DNA of 64,000 bases, taken from the NCBI RefSeq assembly GCF_030056735.1, contig NZ_JASHKN010000001.1:62001-126000 (forward strand). The letters are read 5' to 3'. The position numbers and the translations under genes are program-made. Under the pieces are notes generated by a model that was not told the DNA's origin, ran no database searches, and saw only the letters and a program-made list of their open reading frames with translations. Source of the DNA: Rhodococcus sp. IEGM 1409. GTDB taxonomy: Bacteria > Actinomycetota > Actinomycetes > Mycobacteriales > Mycobacteriaceae. Positions 51,980 to 59,605 of this stretch are shown here, piece by piece; positions within the stretch are counted from its first letter, which is position 1, and each line of letters begins with the position of its first letter.

Positions 51980-53287
51980 GTGACGACGACAGTAATTGAA
52001 CAGGCGATACCTGTGCAGGCGATATCCGAAGAGACGATCGGACAATTCAGAGCTTCACTCGCCAGCATAGATCGTTCCATCGACAATGCAGCACGTGTGG
52101 ATCTTCTACGCGCATTGGAAGAATTGAAGGCCAGTTGTGCCGGGGCCCAAGCGTTGCTGGCTGCCGACCTCGATGCGTTGACCCGCAAAGACCGCAGCGA
52201 ACGGGGTGTTCCGCGCGCTTACCAGGGCCGCGGGATCAACGCGCAGGTTGCACTCGCACGGAGAGAGTCGGTGTGGTTCGGAACTCGACATCTGAGCCTG
52301 GCCCGCGCACTGAACGACGAGATGCCGCACACACTTCGACTGCTCGTCCGTGGCTCCATCAGTGAGCATCAAGCGACAATCCTCATGCGCGAGACTGCGT
52401 GTCTCACAACCCAGGATCGCGCTACACTGGATCGCGAATTCTGCCGCGACGCTGCAATCTTGGCCGGATGCGGCGACCATCAACTGGCAGCAAGGATCCG
52501 CACACGCACTGCCGAGATCGACGCCGACAGTGTTGCCAGACGAGCACGCAAAGCCGTGGGAGACAGACGAGTGACGGCACGGCCTGCACCTGACACGATG
52601 TGCTATCTCAGTGTGCTACTTCCCGTTGCCGAAGGTATCGCCGTGCACGCCACGCTCAGGCGCGACGCAGATTCCGTTCTCGCCGGCGGGGACAAGCGCA
52701 CGCATGCGCAAATCATGGCCGATCTCCTGGTCGAGCGTGTCACCGGAATCGGCCGCGCCACACCGACACCCATTACCGTGAATCTGGTTGTCTCCGATCA
52801 GTCATTACTGGGCGACAGCACCGACCCGGCACACGTCCACGGCTACGGACCCGTACCAGCCGACATTGCACGCGAATGGATCGCCAAGTCCAGCGAAGAC
52901 TCCGACACGATGGCAACGGTCCGAAAGATCTACGCATGCCCCGACACCGGTGCGATGACCGCAATGGAATCAACGGCGAGAACCTTCCCGAAGGGGTTGG
53001 CGCGATTGATCGAACTCCGTGATCGAAGCTGTCGCACTCCGTGGTGCGACGCGCCGGTTCGCCACCGCGACCACATTCGCGATCACAAAATTGGCGGCCC
53101 CACCAGCGCAGCCAACGGCGCGGGGTTGTGCGCGGCATGCAATTACGCCAAGGAGGGCTTGGACTGGTCTGCCGAACCTGTACCAGGTAACCGGCATACC
53201 TTCACCACAACGACACCTACCGGGCACCGATATTCGTCTGTGGCTCCGCCACTTCCGACACCGTGGGCCGGTCCCGATGCGGCCTAA
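51980..53287 (+). CDS. DUF222/13E12-type HNH endonuclease, predicted SOS-regulated
   Basis: A 435-residue protein. Its N-terminal ~300 residues are helical DUF222-like (a 13E12-repeat relative). The C-terminal zinc-supported HNH nuclease has CRTPWC at residues 351-356, HRDH at 362-365, Asn379 and CAAC at 384-387. The GTG at 51980 is chosen because GGGGGG lies just upstream and because an ATG at 51950 would place the LexA box inside the gene. Members are multicopy in mycobacteria and their role is unresolved. It is convergent with the VWA gene with a 4-bp overlap. Confidence 0.85.
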   Translation: MTTTVIEQAIPVQAISEETIGQFRASLASIDRSIDNAARVDLLRALEELKASCAGAQALLAADLDALTRKDRSERGVPRAYQGRGINAQVALARRESVWFGTRHLSLARALNDEMPHTLRLLVRGSISEHQATILMRETACLTTQDRATLDREFCRDAAILAGCGDHQLAARIRTRTAEIDADSVARRARKAVGDRRVTARPAPDTMCYLSVLLPVAEGIAVHATLRRDADSVLAGGDKRTHAQIMADLLVERVTGIGRATPTPITVNLVVSDQSLLGDSTDPAHVHGYGPVPADIAREWIAKSSEDSDTMATVRKIYACPDTGAMTAMESTARTFPKGLARLIELRDRSCRTPWCDAPVRHRDHIRDHKIGGPTSAANGAGLCAACNYAKEGLDWSAEPVPGNRHTFTTTTPTGHRYSSVAPPLPTPWAGPDAA

Positions 53288-54885
53288 GTTCCTCGGTGAG
53301 CCAGTGCGTTCACGAACACCTCGGAAATCTCCGAGGGGTCGCGAGCGATGTATGTCGAACCGCCCGTCACACGGGAGATATCGGCGAGCGCCGCCGCATC
53401 AGCGTCGTCGGTGATGCCGATGGTGACGATGATGACCGGTCGAGCCGGATCCTGCTCGCGTGCAAGAACATCGAGCAGCTGTTCACGGCTGATACTGTCG
53501 GGGTCTTCGTTGGCACCGTCGGTCAAGATGATGACGCTGTTGACCGCTCGCGGATCATAAGATTCCTGAACCTTACGGAAGGCTGCCAGAGTCGTGTCGT
53601 ACAGACCTGTGGCGCCACGCTTGAGTTCGGTGAGCCGGTTCGCCTGATCCGCCATCAACTTTCGTTGAGTCACGCCGTCGACGATGGTGTCGTAACGCCT
53701 GATCGGCACCAATTCCTGGAAGTCCTGGGTTCCGTTCATACCTTGGGAGAACGCCCACAGACCGGCGGCGACGCTGTCCGGGAAAACTTGATTGCCGGCA
53801 AGGGCCGCAGCAGTGGTCAGCTGCATACGCGTCTTGCCGCCGGCCGCCGGATAGTCCATCGACGCAGACACGTCGATCGCGACGAGTGTCCGGATCGGCT
53901 TGGCCATCAACGCCCAAGCACCCAGTGTCTGATCGGCCACCGACTGTTCGGACACGGTCAGTGCCGTGACGTCACCGACTCCACCTTCGACAGCTCCTCC
54001 GCCGGAAGTACGGAAACCGCTGCGTGTCAGAACCTCCTGCGCAGATTCACTGTGCAACAGGTCGGCGATGGCGTCACCCTTCTTCGCTGCGGCATAGTGC
54101 CGATCCGGTGCCGAAGCACTGACCACCAGGGGGTAATCCATGATCATGGTTCCCGTCGCCGGCACTGTCGCGGAAATCTTCGACTCGGCCTTCGTGAACT
54201 CGACTACCTGCTGCTCGGTCGAAACACCGACCTTCCCGGAGCTGACCAATTCGGTGAGCATCTTCTGTCCTACCGGCTGATCTTCGGTACGAACACTCTC
54301 GGCTTGGGCATGGGGTACGAGGGCCGCTCGAACCGATTCGGAGGTGGCGCCGGTCTCCGCGAGAGCTCCGAGAATGGGCGCCGATGCAACCCCGGTGAAC
54401 AACGGATTGCCCAGCGCAAGATCGGGTAGCTGCAGCGCTGTGAGCCAACTGGCAAACTGTTCGCCACCGCCGGAGGCGAGGACGACGGGCGAGGTGGCGA
54501 TCGAACCGCCGGCGGCAGCGACCGGTCCCTTCGCCGTCAATGCAGCTTTGCCGACCCACGCCGTCGAATCCGGTATCCACATGTCCGGAGCGTCCACGCC
54601 CTTACCCAAAGTTCCCGCGACGTCGCCCGGCAGCGCAGAGGTGACTGTGATCCGCGAACAGCCTGTCTGTTCCGGCGACGATTCAGCGAGGATCTCCGTC
54701 ACTGCAGGCGCGATCGCAGGATCTGCTGCCAGCGAGTACTCGTCGACGCTCTCGCAGGAATCGGACTGTGTTGCCTTGAAGACCACCACTCCGGTGGCGA
54801 CTACCGCGACGGCAACCAACCCACCCACTGCGTAGAACCCGATCGACCGCCCGCTGTCAGGACTCGAATGCCGTCCGCCCGCCAT
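53284..54885 (-). CDS. Membrane-anchored substrate-binding-like and von Willebrand A domain protein
   Basis: A 533-residue protein. A single N-terminal membrane helix (about residues 14-34) precedes an extracellular solute-binding-protein-like region (residues ~45-310; APDMWIPDSTAW, TSPVVLASG). A C-terminal VWA domain has the MIDAS sequence DVSAS at residues 338-342, with ILTDGANED further on. No transporter genes are adjacent, so this is not a normal uptake system; the VWA domain suggests metal-dependent binding to another protein, perhaps at the cell surface. The ATG at 54885 has GGAAGGA eight bases upstream. The combination is known in actinobacteria but uncharacterised. Confidence 0.8.
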   Translation of the reverse strand: MAGGRHSSPDSGRSIGFYAVGGLVAVAVVATGVVVFKATQSDSCESVDEYSLAADPAIAPAVTEILAESSPEQTGCSRITVTSALPGDVAGTLGKGVDAPDMWIPDSTAWVGKAALTAKGPVAAAGGSIATSPVVLASGGGEQFASWLTALQLPDLALGNPLFTGVASAPILGALAETGATSESVRAALVPHAQAESVRTEDQPVGQKMLTELVSSGKVGVSTEQQVVEFTKAESKISATVPATGTMIMDYPLVVSASAPDRHYAAAKKGDAIADLLHSESAQEVLTRSGFRTSGGGAVEGGVGDVTALTVSEQSVADQTLGAWALMAKPIRTLVAIDVSASMDYPAAGGKTRMQLTTAAALAGNQVFPDSVAAGLWAFSQGMNGTQDFQELVPIRRYDTIVDGVTQRKLMADQANRLTELKRGATGLYDTTLAAFRKVQESYDPRAVNSVIILTDGANEDPDSISREQLLDVLAREQDPARPVIIVTIGITDDADAAALADISRVTGGSTYIARDPSEISEVFVNALAHRGT

Positions 54886-54953
54886 GAAATCTGTCCTTCC
54901 GAGGCCACTCGCACTAGGGCATACCGACGGCATGCGTGCGACTGGAGCTATCC

Positions 54954-54967
54954 CTACCGGGCGGTAG
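54954..54967. promoter_or_regulatory. Perfect 14-bp palindrome in the VWA gene upstream region
   Basis: CTACCG-GG-CGGTAG is a perfect inverted repeat about 70 bp upstream of the VWA gene start. It could be an operator for a TetR- or MarR-type regulator; no regulator gene is adjacent. Confidence 0.35.
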
Positions 54968-55098
54968 TGTAGCCAAGAACACAGAAAATCCAACTAGCGC
55001 TGAATCATCGGAGAACCGGCGAGCCCACATTCCGGGACAGGGCGGCCGAACTCACGATCCTTCAAGCGTCTCAGCGATTTTTCAGCAAACTGCTCTGC

Positions 55099-56514
55099 TC
55101 AGAACAGCTCGCGCTTCTGGACTTTGCCCATCGCATTACGCGGCAGAGTCTCGGCAAAGCGAACCTCACGGGGACGCTTGTGCGCCGACAACTCTGCCCC
55201 GACCAACTCGACCAATTCAGCTTCGGTGACCTCGCGGCTCCCGGGCTTGCGGACTACGACGGCGATTATCCGCTGCCCCAGGTCGGCGTCGGGGACACCG
55301 ACCACCGCAACTTCGGACACCGAGGGGTGCCCGAGGATGGCGGTCTCGATCTCGCCGGCGCCGACTCTGAACCCACCGGTTTTGATCAAGTCGATGGATT
55401 CGCGGCCGACGATTCGGTGGAACCCACCCTCGTCGATGACGGCGACATCACCGGTCTTGAAGTAGCCGTCCTCCGTCCAGGACTCGGCGGTTGCGTCTGG
55501 ACGGTTCAAGTAGCCGTCGAAAAGCATCGGCCCGCGTACCTGTAGGCCACCGATGCTCTCGCCGTCGTGTGGCACGTCGTTGCCCTTCTCGTCACGAAGA
55601 CGAGTCTCGACACCGCGCAGCGGCACGCCGACCCACCCCGGGCGTCGCTCGCCGTCGAAACGCGTACTCAAGGTCAGCATCGTCTCACTCATGCCGTAAC
55701 GCTCGATGGGCGTCAATCCTGTTCGCTCACGCAGCTTTTCGAAGACAGGCACAGGAAGGGGCGCACTACCGGAAACCAGAAGTCGGGCATCGGACAACGC
55801 ATGGGCAGCTTCTTCGTCTTCGGCGATACGCGACCAGACGGTGGGGACACCGAAGTAGAGGGAGCCTTTCGCCCGCGCATAGTTTTCCGGCGTCGGCTTG
55901 ACGGTGTGGATCACCCGGCTGCCGATCCGGAGGGGGCCGAGGATTCCGAGGATCAGTCCGTGCACGTGGAAGAGCGGAAGCCCGTGCACCAGGGTGTCTC
56001 GCCACGTCCAGTCCCAAGCCTCGCCGAGCGCATCGATCCCGGCTGCGATGGCCGAGCGACTGAGCAGAACACCCTTAGGTGGGCCGGTAGTTCCGGACGT
56101 GTACAGGACGAATGCTGTGGACTGCGGTGCCGGTTCGGGATAGCTGTGCCACGAGCGAGCGTGCAGTCGGACGGGAACTACCGGCAGGCCTTCGCAGTGG
56201 TCGTCCGTTTCGCCGAGCCACGCCTGAGCGCCGGAGTCACGCAGGATGTGCTCCCGCTCAGCCTTCCCCGAGTCCGGCGGTACCGGCACAACGGTGACGC
56301 CGGCAATCAATGCCCCGACGACGGCGAGGATCGTTTTTGCTGTGGGAGTTGCCAATACGGCAACCCGATCGGCCTGCGCCACTCGCTCCGCGACCGAGGT
56401 TGCGGCACCGAGAATGGCACTCCGCGAGAGAACCGTGTCACCGATCGTCACGGCGTCGTCGAGGTCGTCGCCGCGGGCGACAGCAAGGGGGTTCAGGGAT
56501 CTCAGCAGCACCAC
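55099..56514 (-). CDS. fadD36: Acyl-CoA synthetase FadD36-like (malonyl-CoA synthetase-type)
   Basis: A 471-residue ANL-superfamily enzyme. The P-loop YTSGTTGPPKG lies near residue 140, then RYGMSETM, YFKTGDVAVIDEGGF and the hinge GRESIDLIKTGGFRVGAGEIE, with the catalytic Lys in the C-terminal NAMGKVQK. It is shorter than FadD6 and of the malonyl/methylmalonyl-CoA synthetase subgroup, to which M. tuberculosis FadD36 (Rv1193) has been assigned. The actual acyl substrate is inferred. It starts with GTG nine bases after the upstream rhomboid-like gene, so the two are probably cotranscribed. Confidence 0.88.
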   Translation of the reverse strand: MVLLRSLNPLAVARGDDLDDAVTIGDTVLSRSAILGAATSVAERVAQADRVAVLATPTAKTILAVVGALIAGVTVVPVPPDSGKAEREHILRDSGAQAWLGETDDHCEGLPVVPVRLHARSWHSYPEPAPQSTAFVLYTSGTTGPPKGVLLSRSAIAAGIDALGEAWDWTWRDTLVHGLPLFHVHGLILGILGPLRIGSRVIHTVKPTPENYARAKGSLYFGVPTVWSRIAEDEEAAHALSDARLLVSGSAPLPVPVFEKLRERTGLTPIERYGMSETMLTLSTRFDGERRPGWVGVPLRGVETRLRDEKGNDVPHDGESIGGLQVRGPMLFDGYLNRPDATAESWTEDGYFKTGDVAVIDEGGFHRIVGRESIDLIKTGGFRVGAGEIETAILGHPSVSEVAVVGVPDADLGQRIIAVVVRKPGSREVTEAELVELVGAELSAHKRPREVRFAETLPRNAMGKVQKRELF

Positions 56515-56523
56515 GACAGCATC

Positions 56524-57204
56524 TCACAGCGCGGATGGTCGCAAACTTTCTCCCGCCCGACGTGCATCCATCGAGTGTGGTGGGAAGAGGGTCACCAGCG
56601 CCGCCCCCAAGAGCGCCCCGGAAAGCACGGCGAATCCGTGCGCGTCGTCGACCGTCACCAGCGTTGCGCCGCCGACCACAATCACGGCAGTCAGAACAAT
56701 CTCGGGCATTCGAGGACGTACCAGAACCCCGATCCCGGCGGCCGCCGCTGCCAGCGCAAGTGTGGCACCGGAGTTGCCTGCGCCGGTCGACGGGAAGACT
56801 GCGGTGGTGAGCAAACCGAACAGCAGTTGACCGAGCAGGAAGAGAGCCCATCCGCGTGCGGCGCCCCAGAGTCGAAACGCCGGCGGCGCCACCACTGCCA
56901 ACGTCACGAGATTGGTGACGGTTCCTGCGACCCCTCCGTCCTGGACGAGCACCGAGGTCAGAATGCGCCACCATTGACCGTCACGGATCATGGTGGGATC
57001 ACGACGAAACATGTCCAGCAGTCCCGGCATCAGCGCCTGCAGGATCGACGGAACTGCCACCACCAGCCAAAGGACAGCGGCCGCAAGAGGGAAGTCTCCG
57101 AATATTCGACGATCCTTCAGCCAGGTGAGCATCAGCGCAACCGCGGCAACAACGACGGCGACAATCAGTACCGCGTCCAAGCCGCCGGTCCCTGAGGTGG
57201 TCAC
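56524..57204 (-). CDS. Rhomboid-like intramembrane serine protease homologue
   Basis: A 226-residue protein with six to seven membrane helices. WWRILTSVLVQDGG with Asn in VTNLV corresponds to the rhomboid first catalytic region, GAGNSGATLA carries the nucleophile motif GxSG (GNSG), and DDAHGFAVLSGALLGA provides the catalytic His. The usual HxxxN motif is degenerate: the first His is replaced (Q in VLVQ). Proteolysis within the membrane is therefore plausible but not proven. It starts with GTG preceded by TAAGGT at 6 nt. Confidence 0.75.
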   Translation of the reverse strand: MTTSGTGGLDAVLIVAVVVAAVALMLTWLKDRRIFGDFPLAAAVLWLVVAVPSILQALMPGLLDMFRRDPTMIRDGQWWRILTSVLVQDGGVAGTVTNLVTLAVVAPPAFRLWGAARGWALFLLGQLLFGLLTTAVFPSTGAGNSGATLALAAAAAGIGVLVRPRMPEIVLTAVIVVGGATLVTVDDAHGFAVLSGALLGAALVTLFPPHSMDARRAGESLRPSAL

Positions 57205-57210
57205 AGCGCG

Positions 57211-57216
57211 ACCTTA
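57211..57216 (-). promoter_or_regulatory. Predicted -10 of the rhomboid-like gene (leaderless)
   Basis: TAAGGT on the minus strand is separated by 6 nt from the GTG at 57204. There is no Shine-Dalgarno sequence. Confidence 0.5.
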
Positions 57217-57268
57217 CATCGGACTGATACCGACATCAGGGAACCTGACACCTGCGAAAGCACACAGT

Positions 57269-58372
57269 TCAGGCGGAGAGGCGCTTTGCTGCCGCGGCGA
57301 TTCGTTCGTCTGTTGCGGTGAGAGCGATCCGAACGTGCTTGCTCCCGCTCGGTCCGTAGAACTCACCGGGGGCAACGAGGATCCCGCGCTCGGCGAACCA
57401 ACTGACCGTCGCTCGGCATTCCTCGCCGCGGGTTGCCCAGAGGTACAGGCCGGCCTCGGAATTGTCGACGGTGAATCCGGCGTCTCGAACAGCTTCGATC
57501 AACACGCTGCGACGCTCGCGGTACCGCTCGCGTTGGATGTTCTCATGTTGGTCGTCGCCCAAGGCCGCGGTCATCGCCGCCTGGATCGGGAGCGGCAGGA
57601 TCATGCCCGCATGCTTGCGCACCTCGAGCAGTTCCGACACCAGAGCAAGGTCACCGGTGACGAACCCGGCGCGATAGCTCGCAAGGTTGGATGTCTTCGA
57701 AAGTGAATGGACCGCAAGCAAACCGGTCAGATCGCCGTCGTTGACTCGGGGATCGAGAATGGAGAGCGCATCTGCCTCCCAGGTCAATCCGAGGTAGCAC
57801 TCGTCCGAGACGACGATGGCGCCGCGCTCGCGCGCCCAGGCCACGACCTTCTGCAAGTGCTCGAGGCCGAGCACCTTGCCGGTGGGGTTCGACGGCGAGT
57901 TCACGAAGATCATCGCCGCCGACTCGGGACCGAGCTTGTTCAAGCCGTCGGCACGCAAAACGCGGGCGCCTGCCAGCTTCGCCGCGACTTCGTAGGTCGG
58001 GTATGCCAACTCCGGAATGACCACTAGATCGTCGGCTCCGAGACCGAGCAATTTCGGCAGCCACGCGATCATTTCCTTGGTACCGATCGCCGGCAGCACC
58101 GCTGCCGGATCGACGTCGGGAATGTTGTAGCGGCGATCCAGAGACTCCGCCACGGCCTCACGAAGCGCGAGCGTGCCATGAGTCGTCGGATATCCGGGCA
58201 CCTCGGCAACAGAGGCCAGAGCCTCCTGAATCACCGGATCCACCGGATCCACCGGCGTACCCACGGACAGGTTCACGATGCCGTCGGGATGAGAGTGCGC
58301 CTTTGCCGTGACGTCGGCGAGCGAATCCCACGGAAAATCAGGAAGCCCAGCGGCCACCGGAGTACGAGACAA
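57269..58372 (-). CDS. dapC: Succinyldiaminopimelate transaminase
   Basis: A 367-residue class I/II PLP aminotransferase. NSPSNPTGKVL, VVSDECYLGLTWE and SLSKTSNLASYRAGF (PLP-binding Lys) are ordered as in the aspartate-aminotransferase fold, with a C-terminal Arg in KHVRIALT. It converts N-succinyl-2-amino-6-ketopimelate to N-succinyl-L,L-DAP, between DapD and DapE. The start is read as TTG at 58372, five bases after the fdxC stop, with GAGGAATAGAG before it, giving a coupled fdxC-dapC unit as at Rv1177-Rv1178. Confidence 0.92.
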   Translation of the reverse strand: MSRTPVAAGLPDFPWDSLADVTAKAHSHPDGIVNLSVGTPVDPVDPVIQEALASVAEVPGYPTTHGTLALREAVAESLDRRYNIPDVDPAAVLPAIGTKEMIAWLPKLLGLGADDLVVIPELAYPTYEVAAKLAGARVLRADGLNKLGPESAAMIFVNSPSNPTGKVLGLEHLQKVVAWARERGAIVVSDECYLGLTWEADALSILDPRVNDGDLTGLLAVHSLSKTSNLASYRAGFVTGDLALVSELLEVRKHAGMILPLPIQAAMTAALGDDQHENIQRERYRERRSVLIEAVRDAGFTVDNSEAGLYLWATRGEECRATVSWFAERGILVAPGEFYGPSGSKHVRIALTATDERIAAAAKRLSA

Positions 58373-58377
58373 GATCT

Positions 58378-58701
58378 CTATTCCTCACCCATGGGAGGCA
58401 GCGCCTTGATGAACGGCGTGTCGTAGTCGACCTTGCCGAGCTTGGCGGCCCCACCAGGCGAACCGAGATCGTCGAAGAAATCGACGTTGGTGCTGATGTA
58501 CGCGTTCCACTGGTCCGGGACGTCGTCTTCGTAGAAGATGGCTTCGACGGGACAGACAGGCTCACACGCGCCGCAGTCGACACACTCGTCGGGGTGGATG
58601 TAAAGCATGCGTCCACCCTCGTAGATGCAGTCGACAGGGCATTCTTCGATGCACGCCTTGTCCATCACATCTACACACGGTTCAGCAATCGTGTAGGTCA
58701 C
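58378..58701 (-). CDS. fdxC: 7Fe/4Fe-4S ferredoxin FdxC
   Basis: A 107-residue ferredoxin of the actinobacterial 7Fe type. The first cluster region [17 protein letters not shown] carries the extra Cys spacing, the second has [12 protein letters not shown], and an acidic tail follows. It shuttles low-potential electrons, for example to cytochrome P450 or other oxidoreductases. The GTG at 58701 has GGGAG upstream and gives the typical length; the frame extends further upstream without support. It is transcribed with dapC, as in Rv1177. Confidence 0.93.
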   Translation of the reverse strand: MTYTIAEPCVDVMDKACIEECPVDCIYEGGRMLYIHPDECVDCGACEPVCPVEAIFYEDDVPDQWNAYISTNVDFFDDLGSPGGAAKLGKVDYDTPFIKALPPMGEE

Positions 58702-58846
58702 TGCCGATCTCCCTGCCTTCCTGTCGTGCATCGCCGCCGCGACACGGAGTTGCTCGGGGCCGAAAATCCGATACGACTCTCACGTACCGCGGGAACAGCC
58801 TATTATCCCCCTGCCTACCGACTCTGAGCAGGCGGGGTAACACATT

Positions 58847-59605
58847 TCAGCCTACTGCGGTGATGTTCCTCGACCGAATCGCGATCCACTTCTCCCCCAG
58901 GGTGGCCGCGCGTACCAGTGCGCCCCGCTCACCGAGGTAGTCCGCCACGACGCCGACCACCGGAATCTTGCCGAATATCTCGTATGGTTTTGTCCGCGAC
59001 GGCCGCTTGTGCAGCTCGTCCGTAATGGCACGGAAAGTCTTCGACGTGCGCCACAAGGTCCCGATCAGGGCGAAGGGGCGCCAGGTCTCGTCGGTGGCAT
59101 TGACCGACTTTTCGGCGAAATCTTCGCCGGCGAGCAGATCTCGGGACTTGGTCTCACGCCGGCACAGCACCGACGCCAGGAGGTCCACCTGCTGATCCCG
59201 TTCCGTCACTCCGTGTTCACGGGCAACCGCAACGAGCACAACGGCCTGATTCGCGAAAGCCAGCAGATCCTGGATCGGCAACCGATTGAGGAGGACGCCG
59301 AAGATGCCGGGGAATGCGACGGCAACGGTGTTGAGTGCACCCAACCGGGTCGTCCACCACTTCGAGCGCTGCTCGTCGGTCATCACCGACCACGCCGCCG
59401 TCCCGGGGAACTTGACGACATCGAGGACCCAAGCGGCTGCGTCCAACACCATCGCGGCAGCGTTTCGCTCGGGATCGGTCGGCTCGAAGGTCCGACGCTT
59501 GATACCGAGCGGATCGCTGTAGGCGAGGTCGAGAACCGGGTTGATCCCCCAGACCGCTCGATCGAGAACCTCGACGACCTTGCGGTCCCCCAATACATCG
59601 GCCAT
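58847..59605 (-). CDS. Conserved actinobacterial protein of unknown function, coupled to fbiC
   Basis: A 252-residue soluble protein with no membrane helix or recognisable enzyme motif. It opens [26 protein letters not shown] and carries several helices rich in Ala, Val and Trp (WWTTRLGALNTVAVAFPGIFG). The start shares one base with the fbiC stop (TGATG), so translation is coupled and a role near F420 biosynthesis is possible. The longer open frame into fbiC is rejected. I do not recognise the family. Confidence 0.72.
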   Translation of the reverse strand: MADVLGDRKVVEVLDRAVWGINPVLDLAYSDPLGIKRRTFEPTDPERNAAAMVLDAAAWVLDVVKFPGTAAWSVMTDEQRSKWWTTRLGALNTVAVAFPGIFGVLLNRLPIQDLLAFANQAVVLVAVAREHGVTERDQQVDLLASVLCRRETKSRDLLAGEDFAEKSVNATDETWRPFALIGTLWRTSKTFRAITDELHKRPSRTKPYEIFGKIPVVGVVADYLGERGALVRAATLGEKWIAIRSRNITAVG

